A DNA stretch of 64,000 nucleotides, taken from positions 1,612,001 to 1,676,000 of the forward strand of contig NZ_BCWX01000001.1 in NCBI RefSeq assembly GCF_001894805.1. The letters are read 5' to 3'. Below, one piece after another: positions 29,779 through 38,600 of this stretch. The notes under the pieces were generated by a model. The model was given only the letters and a program-made list of their open reading frames with translations. It ran no database searches and was not told the origin of the DNA. The stretch comes from Rhodococcus globerulus NBRC 14531. GTDB lineage: Bacteria; Actinomycetota; Actinomycetes; Mycobacteriales; Mycobacteriaceae. Every line of letters begins with the position of its first letter. Position 1 is the stretch's first letter. Both the position numbers and the translations under genes were made by a program.

Positions 29779-32133
29779 TCACGGTGATTCGGTCTCGCGA
29801 ATCAGTAGAGCAGTAGGACCGCCGCGGAAAATATCGCCGGCACGAGACGACTCGATGACGTTGCCGGTTGCATTGTCGGTCCAGCGGCCCTCCGGTAGCC
29901 CGATCACCGTGTCACCCCAGCCGTGATCTGCGAGGACCATCGAATGCCGGGTAGCTAGTGCAACGACGGCGGCCTTCCCACCTCGAGGACCGCGCGAGAA
30001 TCCGACGACGTGCCCTGAGCTCTCACCGGATGCCAGAACCGGGAGATAGGTGCCGCCGACAAACCAGGAGGGGTACTCGCGTCGCAATGTCAGCGCGGTG
30101 CGAACTACATGGAGTTTTGCTGCGCCGGTCGCGTCGACGGAGGTTTCGGTGCTGTCAACTAGGGTGCGCCGGATGCCGAAGTCGATCAATCGACGGTTGT
30201 CCGGGTCCACCAGCGAATCTTCCCAGAGTTCGGTGCCCTGGTAGATGTCCGGGATTCCCGGTCCGCAGATCTGAAGTAGTTTCTGTCCCAACGAGTCAGA
30301 CCACGCATGTCGGGCGATGCGGGAGACAAGTTGTGTGATCGATGCGGCGACCGGGCCGTCGATGACGTTGTCGATCCAGGTGTGGACTGCCGTCTCGAAT
30401 GACGAATCCGGAGAATTCCACGAGGTCGCGAGCGCGGCCTCGCGACTTGCCTTCTCGGCGTACGCGTGCAGACGTGAGCGGAAGTCGGGGGCAGCCTCAC
30501 CCACCGGCCACACGCCGACAATGTTCTGCCAGAGGAACAATCCGGTCATCGGTTCGGGGCTGGGTTCCACCTCTTCCCAGTCTTGCACCAGCCTCGACCA
30601 CACTTCCGGCATCTGCGACAGGACGTTGATCCGGGCGCGAACGTCTTCGCCGCGTTTGGTGTCGTGGGTGGACAGAGAGGTCATCGCTGCGGGCCACAGT
30701 CGAGCCCGATCGGAATTGGCGAGGTGGAACTCGGCAACTGAAACGGAGAACGCGGCTGGATTGCCCCCGACTTCTTGCCGCGAGATCAATCGCGCAGTCC
30801 GATAGAACAACCGGTCCTCGACGGATTTTGCCATCACTGCGCCGCACACCTGCTGGAAGCGGACCGCCGCCTCGCCACCGCCGGACAATGCCTGCGCCAG
30901 GGCGTTGAAGGCTTCCTCGTGGCCAGGAGCAAGTTCGTGGATTCCGCCGACAATCCGAGCCGTCAGCCCGGCGAGGGGGCTGTAGTCGGAGCGGTACACC
31001 GGCATTCGTGCGATGACAACCACAACTGCGTCATTGAGCGCCTTGTCGCTGCATCGGGTTCCGGTTTCGCTGCGAATAGCCCGCACCAGGCGACGGATTT
31101 CAGGGGCGAGTTCACCGCGCGCCGTCTCACGTTTGAACTGACGTTCTGTGTGATGTAGCCAGGTGCTGTCGCCGTCGTTGCCGGTCAAGGCGCCGGACAG
31201 TTCGGAAAGCTCGTGCTCGCCGCTGGGATCGACAAATACTCCGCCCAGTTGGTTCAGAGCGTCGTACCCGGTGGTGCCGTCGACGGGAAGTAATGGATCG
31301 AGTGGTTCGCTGTGCCCGAGAATCTTCTCGATCACGATCCACTGATCCGGTCCCAGCAACGATCGAAGGCGTTCGAGGTATTCCACCGGATCGGCAAGTC
31401 CGTCGGGATGATCGATCCGAACCCCGTCGATCAGGCCCTCGTCGACCCACGATTTCAGTTCACGGTGGCAGAGTTCGAAAACCCGCGGATCTTCTTGGCG
31501 CAATGCCGCGAGTTCGTTGACGGCAAAAAATCTCCGGTAAGTGATGATTCCGGCGTCCCACGGAACAAGCTGGTACGACTGACGGGCGTGGATTTCCTGA
31601 GCCGATCCCGTGCCTGTTCCCGGGGCGATGGGGAACCGATGTTCGTAGAATGCGAGAAGCGGTGTCGCGGTGGCGTGATCGACGGTGAGGGAGTCGAGAT
31701 CAGCGGGCTTTCCCAACACCGGGAGAGCTAGCTTTCCGTCCGCCCCGTTGTCCTTGTCCCAGTCGATGTCGAAGAAGTCTGCGTACGTAGATGCCCGCCC
31801 GTACGTGAGAACATCCCACCACCAAGCATTTTCGTGGGGTTTGGCCACTCCGACGTGATTGGGCACCAAATCGACGATCAGTCCCATGCCGCGTTCTCGG
31901 CACACGCCCGACAGCTTCACCAGTGCCTCTCGGCCACCGAGACCCTCAGCGACGGTGGTGGGGTCGGTGACGTCGTACCCGTGGGTCGATCCGGACGTCG
32001 CCGTCAGGACGGGGGAGAGGTAGAGATGTGAAACTCCCAGAGTGTCAAGGTAACCGACGATACCGGCCGCGTCGTGGAGCGTGAACGCGTCTGGTCGCAG
32101 TTGCAGGCGGTACGTGCTGGTGATCGGCGTCAT
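29779..32133 (-). CDS. treY: Maltooligosyl trehalose synthase
   Basis: 784 aa GH13 enzyme that isomerises the reducing-end alpha-1,4 bond of maltodextrin to alpha,alpha-1,1. N-terminus TYRLQLRPDAFTLHDAAGIVGYL is the family hallmark; catalytic motifs GVRIDHPDGL (nucleophile Asp), IVIEKIL (acid/base Glu) and HDTKRGED are all intact. It starts 10 nt after the treX stop, so the two are co-transcribed; TreX debranches glycogen, TreY makes maltooligosyltrehalose, and TreZ (separate, near 22 kb) releases trehalose. Confidence 0.95.
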   Translation of the reverse strand: MTPITSTYRLQLRPDAFTLHDAAGIVGYLDTLGVSHLYLSPVLTATSGSTHGYDVTDPTTVAEGLGGREALVKLSGVCRERGMGLIVDLVPNHVGVAKPHENAWWWDVLTYGRASTYADFFDIDWDKDNGADGKLALPVLGKPADLDSLTVDHATATPLLAFYEHRFPIAPGTGTGSAQEIHARQSYQLVPWDAGIITYRRFFAVNELAALRQEDPRVFELCHRELKSWVDEGLIDGVRIDHPDGLADPVEYLERLRSLLGPDQWIVIEKILGHSEPLDPLLPVDGTTGYDALNQLGGVFVDPSGEHELSELSGALTGNDGDSTWLHHTERQFKRETARGELAPEIRRLVRAIRSETGTRCSDKALNDAVVVVIARMPVYRSDYSPLAGLTARIVGGIHELAPGHEEAFNALAQALSGGGEAAVRFQQVCGAVMAKSVEDRLFYRTARLISRQEVGGNPAAFSVSVAEFHLANSDRARLWPAAMTSLSTHDTKRGEDVRARINVLSQMPEVWSRLVQDWEEVEPSPEPMTGLFLWQNIVGVWPVGEAAPDFRSRLHAYAEKASREAALATSWNSPDSSFETAVHTWIDNVIDGPVAASITQLVSRIARHAWSDSLGQKLLQICGPGIPDIYQGTELWEDSLVDPDNRRLIDFGIRRTLVDSTETSVDATGAAKLHVVRTALTLRREYPSWFVGGTYLPVLASGESSGHVVGFSRGPRGGKAAVVALATRHSMVLADHGWGDTVIGLPEGRWTDNATGNVIESSRAGDIFRGGPTALLIRETESP

Positions 32134-32143
32134 CGTTGTCTCC

Positions 32144-34498
32144 TCAGGCCGTTCTGCGAAGGACCATCAATGCACGAGCGCGGACGCCCAAAACCGTTCC
32201 GGCTTCGATCACCACATCGCTTTCGCCGGTGGGCATCGAGGTGTCGAGTACCACCGTCCACTCCGCCGCATAGTCGGCATTGGGAGTGGAGAATTCCATG
32301 TCTTCGTAATGGGCGTTGAAACACAACAGGAATGAATCGCCCACTACGCGCTCGCCGCGGTAGTTCGGCTCGGGGATAGCTTCGCCGTTGAGGAACACGG
32401 CTAACGATTTACCGAAACCGCTGTCCCAATCCGCCGGTGTCATTTCCTCGCCGGCGGGAGTGAGCCACGCGATGTCACGGCTCTGATCACCACTGCGGAT
32501 GGGCCGACCCTCGAAGAACCGTCGACGCCGGAACACGGGGTTCTTGGCGCGCAACGCGATAGCGCGTTTGGTGAACTCGACGAGGTCGGCGTTAGTCTCC
32601 GCCAGTGACCAGTCCATCCAGGACAGTTCGGAGTCCTGGCAGTAGACGTTGTTGTTACCCAACTGAGTTCGGCCCATCTCGTCGCCGTGTGCGAGCATCG
32701 GGGTGCCCTGGCTCAGCATCAGCGTGGCAAGAATGTTGCGACTTTGGCGCGCGCGGAGTTCGAGGATCTCGGGATCGTCGGTGGGGCCTTCGACGCCGCA
32801 GTTCCAGGACCGATTGTGTGATTCGCCGTCATTGTTGTTCTCGCCGTTGGCTTCGTTGTGCTTCTCGTTGTACGAGACGAGGTCGTGGAGAGTGAAACCG
32901 TCGTGAGCGATGACAAAATTGATGCTGGCGCCGGGACGCCGACCGGTGGCCTCGTACAGATCGGACGATCCGGTGAGCCTAGACGCGAATTCGCCGAGTG
33001 TTGCCGGTTCGCCGCGCCAGTAGTCACGAACCGTGTCGCGGTATTTGCCGTTCCATTCGGTCCACAGTCCGGGGAAGTTGCCGACCTGGTAGCCGCCTTC
33101 TCCGATGTCCCACGGCTCGGCAATCAGCTTGACCTGACTGACAACCGGATCTTGTTGCACCAGATCGAAGAACGCGGACAGTCGGTCGACGTCGTGCAGT
33201 TCGCGGGCCAGTGTGGACGCGAGGTCGAAACGGAATCCGTCGACGTGCATTTCGGTGACCCAGTAACGCAGCGAGTCCATGATGAGTTGCAACGTGTGCG
33301 GATGACGGGCATTGAGGCTGTTGCCCGTTCCGGTGTAGTCCATGTAGTGCGCTTCGTCGCCGTCGACCAGGCGGTAGTAGGCGGCGTTGTCGATTCCGCG
33401 GAAGCTGATGGTCGGCCCCATGTGGTTTCCCTCGGCAGTGTGGTTGTACACGACATCGAGGATTACCTCGATGCCGGCCTGATGGAAACTGCGCACCATC
33501 GCCTTGAACTCTGCCACTGCAGCATCGGGTTTGGCGGCCGACGAGTAGTCGGTGTGCGGCGCAAGGAATCCGAAGGTGTTGTATCCCCAGTAGTTTCGCA
33601 GTCCCTGGTCGAGGAGAACCTGATCGTGCATGAATTGGTGCACCGGCATCAGTTCGATGGCGGTAACTCCGAGGTTGGTCAGGTGGTCGATGATCACCGG
33701 ATGTGCCAGTCCGGCATAGGTTCCGCGCAGCTCCTCCGGAATTCCGGGGTGCGCGGCCGTCATGCCCTTGACGTGCGCCTCGTAGATCACGGTTTCGTGG
33801 TACGGGCGCCCGGGTGAGCGGTCCGACGCCCAGTCGAAGAACGGATTGATCACGACGGTAGACATCGTGTGACCGAGCGAATCATGCTGCGGGAAAGAGA
33901 TAGTCGAGGGTTCGTCGACCAACTTGTCGTCTTCGATTACGGTGTCGCCGGTATCGACGGTGTCGTCTTCGGGTGTTTCTTCGGCCTGGGTTGCTTCGGC
34001 AACTGTTTCGTCGATGCCTGTTTCTTCGCCGGTAGGTTCTTCGGCAGCAGTTTCCTCGAGTTCGCCGGTGTCAGGAATCGTGTTGTCGTCGTTCGCTTCA
34101 GCCATGTCGGCCGCATCGATGTCGTAGGAGAACAGCGAACGATCGCCGTCGAAGTCGCCGGCAAAGGCCTTGCCGTACGGGTCGAGCAACAATTTGCTGG
34201 GGTCACAGCGCAGTCCGGCAGATGGATCGTACGGACCGTGCACCCGGTAGCCGTAGCGCTGACCGGGGGATACCGAGGGCAGATAGGCGTGCCAGACGTA
34301 TCCGTCCACTTCGTCCATCCGGATTCGGGTTTCGGTTCCGTCCTTGGCGATCAGGCAGAGTTCGACGGCGTCGGCAACTTCGGAGAACAGGGAGAAGTTG
34401 GTCCCTGCGCCGTCGTACGTCGCGCCCAGAGGATATGCGCTGCCCGGCCACACGGCGATCGGTGTGCTGGCAGGTTTGTCTGTCGGCGACTGCTCCAT
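32144..34498 (-). CDS. glgX: Glycogen debranching enzyme (isoamylase type) with acidic insertion
   Basis: 784 aa GH13 debranching enzyme (TreX/GlgX). N-terminal CBM48 (residues about 15-125), then the barrel with GFRFDLASTLAR (nucleophile), LIAEPWDIG (acid/base) and AHDGFTLHDLVSYN. Between CBM48 and barrel (about residues 126-205) is a low-complexity acidic stretch (TGELEETAAEEPTGEETG and so on) absent from well-known GlgX proteins; it ends just before STVVINPFFDW. ATG at 34498 has AGGG upstream. First gene of the treX-treY operon; bioA lies 61 nt upstream on the same strand. Confidence 0.93.
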   Translation of the reverse strand: MEQSPTDKPASTPIAVWPGSAYPLGATYDGAGTNFSLFSEVADAVELCLIAKDGTETRIRMDEVDGYVWHAYLPSVSPGQRYGYRVHGPYDPSAGLRCDPSKLLLDPYGKAFAGDFDGDRSLFSYDIDAADMAEANDDNTIPDTGELEETAAEEPTGEETGIDETVAEATQAEETPEDDTVDTGDTVIEDDKLVDEPSTISFPQHDSLGHTMSTVVINPFFDWASDRSPGRPYHETVIYEAHVKGMTAAHPGIPEELRGTYAGLAHPVIIDHLTNLGVTAIELMPVHQFMHDQVLLDQGLRNYWGYNTFGFLAPHTDYSSAAKPDAAVAEFKAMVRSFHQAGIEVILDVVYNHTAEGNHMGPTISFRGIDNAAYYRLVDGDEAHYMDYTGTGNSLNARHPHTLQLIMDSLRYWVTEMHVDGFRFDLASTLARELHDVDRLSAFFDLVQQDPVVSQVKLIAEPWDIGEGGYQVGNFPGLWTEWNGKYRDTVRDYWRGEPATLGEFASRLTGSSDLYEATGRRPGASINFVIAHDGFTLHDLVSYNEKHNEANGENNNDGESHNRSWNCGVEGPTDDPEILELRARQSRNILATLMLSQGTPMLAHGDEMGRTQLGNNNVYCQDSELSWMDWSLAETNADLVEFTKRAIALRAKNPVFRRRRFFEGRPIRSGDQSRDIAWLTPAGEEMTPADWDSGFGKSLAVFLNGEAIPEPNYRGERVVGDSFLLCFNAHYEDMEFSTPNADYAAEWTVVLDTSMPTGESDVVIEAGTVLGVRARALMVLRRTA

Positions 34499-34559
34499 GA
34501 ACGAACCCTATCGCCCACGTCGGACACCCTCTTGTCGGACCGCTTTCCCTCCAACCCTG

Positions 34560-35846
34560 TCAGGCCTGGCTGCGGGCGACTTCGAGCATTGCGGCTGTGA
34601 TCTGTTCCACCTCGTGGGCGGAGCAGAGATACGGCGGCATCGTGTACACGAGGTTGCGGAACGGGCGCAGCCACACACCTGATTTGACCGCGGCATCGGT
34701 GGCGCTGCGCATGTCGACCGGACGGTCGAGTTCGAGAACTCCGATACCGCCGAGAACTCTGATGTCCTTCACGCCTCGGATCGACTGTGCGTCCGCGAGT
34801 CCTCGATAGAGTCCCTCGGTCAGTCTCGTCACGTCGCGTCGCCAGTCCATCGCCAGCAGGAGTTCGGTGGACGCGACTGCGATTGCGCAGGCCAGTGGAT
34901 TGCCCATGAACGTCGGCCCGTGCATCAGGCCGCCGCCCTCGCCTGCGGTGATGGCCTCGGCCATGTCGGTGGTGCACAAAGTGGCTGCCAGGCTCAAATA
35001 TCCACCGGTCAGAGCTTTGCCGACGCACATGACGTCTGGGCTGACGCCGACGTGATCGGCGGCAAACAGTTCACCGGTTCGGCCGAAACCTGTCGCGATT
35101 TCGTCGAAGACCAGAAGGACGTTGTACTTGTCGCAGAGCGCTCGAAGGTCGACCAAGTAGGCGGGGTCGTGGAATCGCATGCCGCCTGCGCCCTGAACAA
35201 CAGGTTCGACGATGACCGCAGCCAGTTCGTGGTGATGCGCCGCGAGCAATCCGTCGAGATGCCGGACGTACTCGGGGTGATACTCGGTTGGCGGTGCGTC
35301 CGCAAAAACCTGAGCGCGGAGAACGTCGGTCCAGAGGGAGTGCATGCCGCCGTCGGGGTCACAGACGCTCATCGGGGTGAACGTATCGCCGTGGTATCCA
35401 CCGCGCCACGTCATCAGGCGATTCTTCGACGGTTTTCCGAGACTGCGCCAGTACTGCAGACACATCTTGACGGCAACTTCGACGGCGACGGAACCGGAGT
35501 CCGAGAGAAAGACCTTCTCGAGCCCCGCCGGGGTGATATCCACGAGGAGTTTTGCGAGTGTGGCCGCGGGTTCATGGGTGAGTCCGCCGAACATGACGTG
35601 ACTCATCTTGCCGAGTTGGGATACCGCGGCGGCGTCGAGAACCGGATTGCGGTAGCCGTGGATCGCAGCCCACCACGAACTCATGCCGTCGACGAGTTGG
35701 GTGCCGTCCGACAACGTCAAGGTGGCGCCATGTGCGCTGTCGACGACCAGTGGTTCGGTTGTTGCCGGAAACGCTCCGTACGGATGCCAGAGGTGCGCGG
35801 CGTCGATCGCGGAGACGGTGGCTGATTCCTGTCCGAGTGTGTGCAC
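34560..35846 (-). CDS. bioA: Adenosylmethionine-8-amino-7-oxononanoate aminotransferase
   Basis: About 428 aa class III PLP aminotransferase transferring the amino group of S-adenosylmethionine to KAPA to give DAPA in biotin synthesis. HLWHPYGAF near the N-terminus and [11 protein letters not shown] are BioA hallmarks; [12 protein letters not shown] is the PLP aspartate region and [11 protein letters not shown] holds the Schiff-base Lys. GTG at 35846 is chosen: TATGGT lies 6 nt upstream on the coding strand with no Shine-Dalgarno, suggesting a leaderless mRNA. Divergent from bioF-bioD across a BioQ-like palindrome. Confidence 0.94.
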   Translation of the reverse strand: MHTLGQESATVSAIDAAHLWHPYGAFPATTEPLVVDSAHGATLTLSDGTQLVDGMSSWWAAIHGYRNPVLDAAAVSQLGKMSHVMFGGLTHEPAATLAKLLVDITPAGLEKVFLSDSGSVAVEVAVKMCLQYWRSLGKPSKNRLMTWRGGYHGDTFTPMSVCDPDGGMHSLWTDVLRAQVFADAPPTEYHPEYVRHLDGLLAAHHHELAAVIVEPVVQGAGGMRFHDPAYLVDLRALCDKYNVLLVFDEIATGFGRTGELFAADHVGVSPDVMCVGKALTGGYLSLAATLCTTDMAEAITAGEGGGLMHGPTFMGNPLACAIAVASTELLLAMDWRRDVTRLTEGLYRGLADAQSIRGVKDIRVLGGIGVLELDRPVDMRSATDAAVKSGVWLRPFRNLVYTMPPYLCSAHEVEQITAAMLEVARSQA

Positions 35847-35852
35847 ACCTGC

Positions 35853-35858
35853 ACCATA
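35853..35858 (-). promoter_or_regulatory. Putative bioA -10 element
   Basis: TATGGT on the minus strand, 6 nt from the bioA GTG. The same hexamer serves bioF on the other strand. Confidence 0.45.
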
Positions 35859-35866
35859 GCGACATG

Positions 35867-35883
35867 CTTGAACGGCGTTCAAG
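35867..35883. promoter_or_regulatory. BioQ-like operator between bioA and bioF
   Basis: CTTGAACGGCGTTCAAG, a perfect 17-bp palindrome containing TGAAC-N3-GTTCA. The TetR-type biotin repressor BioQ of Corynebacterium and mycobacteria is known to bind a TGAAC-N3-GTT-type inverted repeat at bio promoters. It touches the bioF -10 and lies 8 nt from the bioA -10, so one bound repressor could silence both genes. No bioQ gene is in the window. Confidence 0.82.
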
Positions 35884-35889
35884 TATGGT
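35884..35889 (+). promoter_or_regulatory. Putative bioF -10 element
   Basis: TATGGT directly abutting the palindrome and 7 nt before the bioF GTG (35897). Matches the hexamer on the bioA side. Confidence 0.45.
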
Positions 35890-35896
35890 CGGAAAT

Positions 35897-37030
35897 GTGA
35901 CTACCTCGTTGAACTGGCTCACTGCCGTCGAAACGGAACGCCGCGCCGCCGGATTGCGCCGTGATGTGCGCCCGCGAACTGCCGACTCGCCGCTGATCGA
36001 CCTCGCGTCCAATGACTACCTCGGATTGGTGCGCCATCCCGAGGTGATTGCCGGCGCCATGGCCGCACTGGAGAAGTGGGGTGCCGGGGCCACGGGTTCG
36101 CGACTCGTGACGGGAACCACGACCGAACACGAATTACTCGAACTCGAGCTCGCAGAGTTTGTCGGGTCCGATTCCGCCTTGGTCTTCTCGTCGGGCTACA
36201 CCGCCAATCTCGGTGCGGTCACGGCATTGTCAGGGCCGGGGTCGTTGATCATTTCCGACGCCGGTTCGCATGCGTCGTTGGTCGACGCGTGTCGTCTCTC
36301 GCGGGCGAGGGTGGTGGTTGCTCCGCATTCCGACATCGACTTCGTCGCGGCGCAGCTCGAGTCACGAACCGAGGAGCGCGCCCTGGTGGTCACCGATTCG
36401 GTGTTCAGCGCCGACGGCGATCTGGCCCCGCTTCGCGCGTTGCACGGCATCTGCCGCGAAAACGGCGCGTTGTTGCTGGTCGACGAGGCCCACGGTATCG
36501 GTGTCCGGGGGAGCGGTGGGCGCGGTCTGGTGCACGAAGTCGGTCTTGCCGGTGAACCGGACGTAGTGGTGACTGCAACGTTGTCCAAGTCCCTCGCAAG
36601 TCAGGGTGGGGTTGTCTTGGGGCACAGTAAGGTTCGCGCACATTTGATCGATTCGGCACGAACGTTCATCTTCGACACGGGGCTGGCGCCCGCAGCAGTG
36701 GGTGCGGCACGGGCAGCGCTGACGGTTCTTCGTCGGGAGCCGTCGCGCGCGAAGGACGTATTGGATCGTGCGTCGGAGCTGGCCGCGATCACCGGCGTCG
36801 GAACGCCTGAATCTGCCGTCGTGTCAGTTGTTCTCGGTGATCCGCAACGGGCGTACGACGCGGCCGCCGAGTGTCGTCGGCAGGGGTTGCACGTCGGTTG
36901 TTTCCGGCCGCCGTCGGTTCCCGAAGGAACGTCGCGTCTGCGACTCACCGCTCGCGCTTCCCTGTCGCGAGCCGAGATGGACCAGATCGGTCAGATTCTC
37001 GGAAATGTCCTGGCGGAGGCCGCGGTATGA
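35897..37030 (+). CDS. bioF: 8-amino-7-oxononanoate synthase (KAPA synthase)
   Basis: 377 aa PLP enzyme condensing pimeloyl thioester with alanine. [10 protein letters not shown] at the N-terminus, [17 protein letters not shown] for PLP binding and [11 protein letters not shown] for the Schiff-base Lys are all typical. Start is GTG at 35897 (an in-frame ATG at 35885 lies within the -10 region). It overlaps bioD by 4 nt. Biotin genes bioB and an early pimeloyl pathway are not in the window. Confidence 0.94.
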   Translation: MTTSLNWLTAVETERRAAGLRRDVRPRTADSPLIDLASNDYLGLVRHPEVIAGAMAALEKWGAGATGSRLVTGTTTEHELLELELAEFVGSDSALVFSSGYTANLGAVTALSGPGSLIISDAGSHASLVDACRLSRARVVVAPHSDIDFVAAQLESRTEERALVVTDSVFSADGDLAPLRALHGICRENGALLLVDEAHGIGVRGSGGRGLVHEVGLAGEPDVVVTATLSKSLASQGGVVLGHSKVRAHLIDSARTFIFDTGLAPAAVGAARAALTVLRREPSRAKDVLDRASELAAITGVGTPESAVVSVVLGDPQRAYDAAAECRRQGLHVGCFRPPSVPEGTSRLRLTARASLSRAEMDQIGQILGNVLAEAAV

Positions 37031-37743
37031 GCATTCTCGTGGTGACGGGGACGTCGACGGACGTCGGAAAGACCGTGGTGACGGCGGCATTGGCGTCGTT
37101 GGCGCTGCAGTCTGGGCGCTCGGTTGCTGTCCTCAAGCCGGCGCAGACCGGCGTCGGACTCGGTGAACCCGGGGATCTGGCCGAGATCGATCGTCTGACC
37201 GGCGGCGGCGTCACGCTGGCCGAATTGGCGCGGTATCCCGATCCGTTGGCGCCCGACACCGCCGCTCGGCGCAGCGGCCTTCCGATGCTCACGATGGGCG
37301 CGGTACTGGCCTGCGCGCGAGAGTTGGATGCCGCTCACGACCTGACGCTGATCGAAGGTGCCGGCGGAGTCCTGGTTCGCCTGGGTGCAGGCAACTTCAC
37401 GGTGCGCGATGTCGCAGCGGAACTGGGGGCGCCTGCCGTCCTCGTTGCCGCTGCCGGGTTGGGAACGCTCAACCACTGCGCGCTCAGTGTGGAAGCGTTG
37501 GCACACAGGGATGTTCGGTGCTCCGGTCTGGTGATCGGGTCGTGGCCGGACGAACCAGGGCTGGCTGAGCAGTGCAACCGCGACGATCTTGTGTCGGTGA
37601 CCGGTGTTCCGCTGCTCGGATCGCTGCCTGCTGGTAGCGGTTCATTGGAGTCGCGGGAGTTCGCTCGCGTTGCGTCGAGCGAACTTGGGTCAAGTTGTCT
37701 AGGTGAGTCGCGATCGCCTGTTGGAGTGGATTGCTTGCCGTGA
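37027..37743 (+). CDS. bioD: Dethiobiotin synthetase
   Basis: 238 aa; closes the ureido ring of dethiobiotin from DAPA, CO2 and ATP. N-terminal P-loop GTSTDVGKT (residues 8-16), VLKPAQTG with the substrate Lys and Thr, and the [10 protein letters not shown] switch motif. ATG at 37027 overlaps the bioF stop (ATGA). The last 15 codons overlap the 3' end of the convergent GntR gene by 45 nt, which is unusual; the core fold ends near [12 protein letters not shown], so this overlap affects only the tail. Confidence 0.93.
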   Translation: MSILVVTGTSTDVGKTVVTAALASLALQSGRSVAVLKPAQTGVGLGEPGDLAEIDRLTGGGVTLAELARYPDPLAPDTAARRSGLPMLTMGAVLACARELDAAHDLTLIEGAGGVLVRLGAGNFTVRDVAAELGAPAVLVAAAGLGTLNHCALSVEALAHRDVRCSGLVIGSWPDEPGLAEQCNRDDLVSVTGVPLLGSLPAGSGSLESREFARVASSELGSSCLGESRSPVGVDCLP

Positions 37744-38505
37744 CATGGCAACCGAGGCATTGACGACGGTCTCACCGAAGCGCTCGAGAACAAGTGACTG
37801 GGTAGCCGCGAGGTGAACGCGCGCCAGGCGCTCCGCTTCGGCTGATCGTCCGGCTGCGATTTCTTCGACTATGCGGCGATGCGTGCGAACCGCTTCCTCC
37901 GCTTCGCCCTCTGACGGATACTCCCCACGAACGGTGAGTGCCTCCGCCCAGGCTTCTTCCTGCGCGGACCACAGGGCAACATAGCTACTCACCGCATAGC
38001 GAATGGTGGCATTCGGGGTGAAGGACACGACAAGATCGTGAAACTCGCGCGCCGCGTGAGTGAAGGCGACGCCGTCGCCGATCTTTCGCGCAGATGCGTC
38101 GATGGACGCGGTCAGTGCCGGTACTACGACGCGGTTGCGGTCCGCCCGCTTCGCACATTCGGATGCGCAGAGGGGTTCCAGCATCTGGAGGCCGGATGCG
38201 AGGTCGCGCAACGTGACTCGCGCGGCTTGAAGGGAGAGACCAAGGTGGTAGGCGGCCGAAACTTCGTCGGGGCGATGCACGTCGGCGCCGCCGACATTGC
38301 CGCGCCGTACCGTCACCAATCCCTCGGTCTCGAGTATGCGCAGTGCTTCCCGGATGGACGGGTAGCTGACACCGAAGTCTTTGACCAGCTGTTCCTGGGT
38401 GGCGAGTCGGTAGTTGTCGTCGGCGAGGATGTGGTCGCGAAGTTCGTCGGCAACTGTTTCTGCAATGCGGCGCTGCGGGACGCGGCCGCGCCCGCCGGTA
38501 TTCAC
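37699..38505 (-). CDS. GntR-family (FadR/FCD-type) transcriptional regulator
   Basis: 268 aa. N-terminal winged helix ([36 protein letters not shown], residues about 34-69), then an all-helical FCD effector domain with Asp/His metal-ligand candidates ([18 protein letters not shown]). Start GTG at 38505 has AAAGGTG about 5 nt upstream; a 7-codon ORF (ATG 38523) ends across that start. Divergent from the ACAD operon, with a palindrome in the shared promoter that recurs elsewhere in the island; the best candidate for the island's local regulator. Ligand probably an acyl-CoA (inference). Confidence 0.88.
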   Translation of the reverse strand: MNTGGRGRVPQRRIAETVADELRDHILADDNYRLATQEQLVKDFGVSYPSIREALRILETEGLVTVRRGNVGGADVHRPDEVSAAYHLGLSLQAARVTLRDLASGLQMLEPLCASECAKRADRNRVVVPALTASIDASARKIGDGVAFTHAAREFHDLVVSFTPNATIRYAVSSYVALWSAQEEAWAEALTVRGEYPSEGEAEEAVRTHRRIVEEIAAGRSAEAERLARVHLAATQSLVLERFGETVVNASVAMSRQAIHSNRRSRLT

Positions 38506-38560
38506 ACGGGCACCTTTTTGCTCATGGGGTGAATCCTAGACGGAGAATCTCGCACCTCCA

Positions 38561-38594
38561 AGTATTGCTATCCTTATTAGGATTGAACTAATGT
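38561..38594 (+). promoter_or_regulatory. Promoter/operator module of the first ACAD operon (copy 1)
   Basis: TTGCTA (38565-38570), 18-nt spacer, TAATGT (38589-38594), then 6 nt to ATG 38601, so the mRNA may be leaderless. The spacer holds the palindrome ATCCTTATTAGGAT (38570-38583). The whole 34 nt is 27/34 identical to 47966-47999 on the other strand. Confidence 0.7.
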
Positions 38595-38600
38595 AATTCC

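Noticed and set aside
29779-34498. treY and treX as a tandem duplication because both encode 784 residues
   Set aside because: Their motifs and domain order differ (TreY-type N-terminus against CBM48-GlgX); equal length is coincidence.
37768-38530. A plus-strand frame of about 164 codons opposite the GntR gene
   Set aside because: Antisense of a gene with a clear winged helix and FCD domain.
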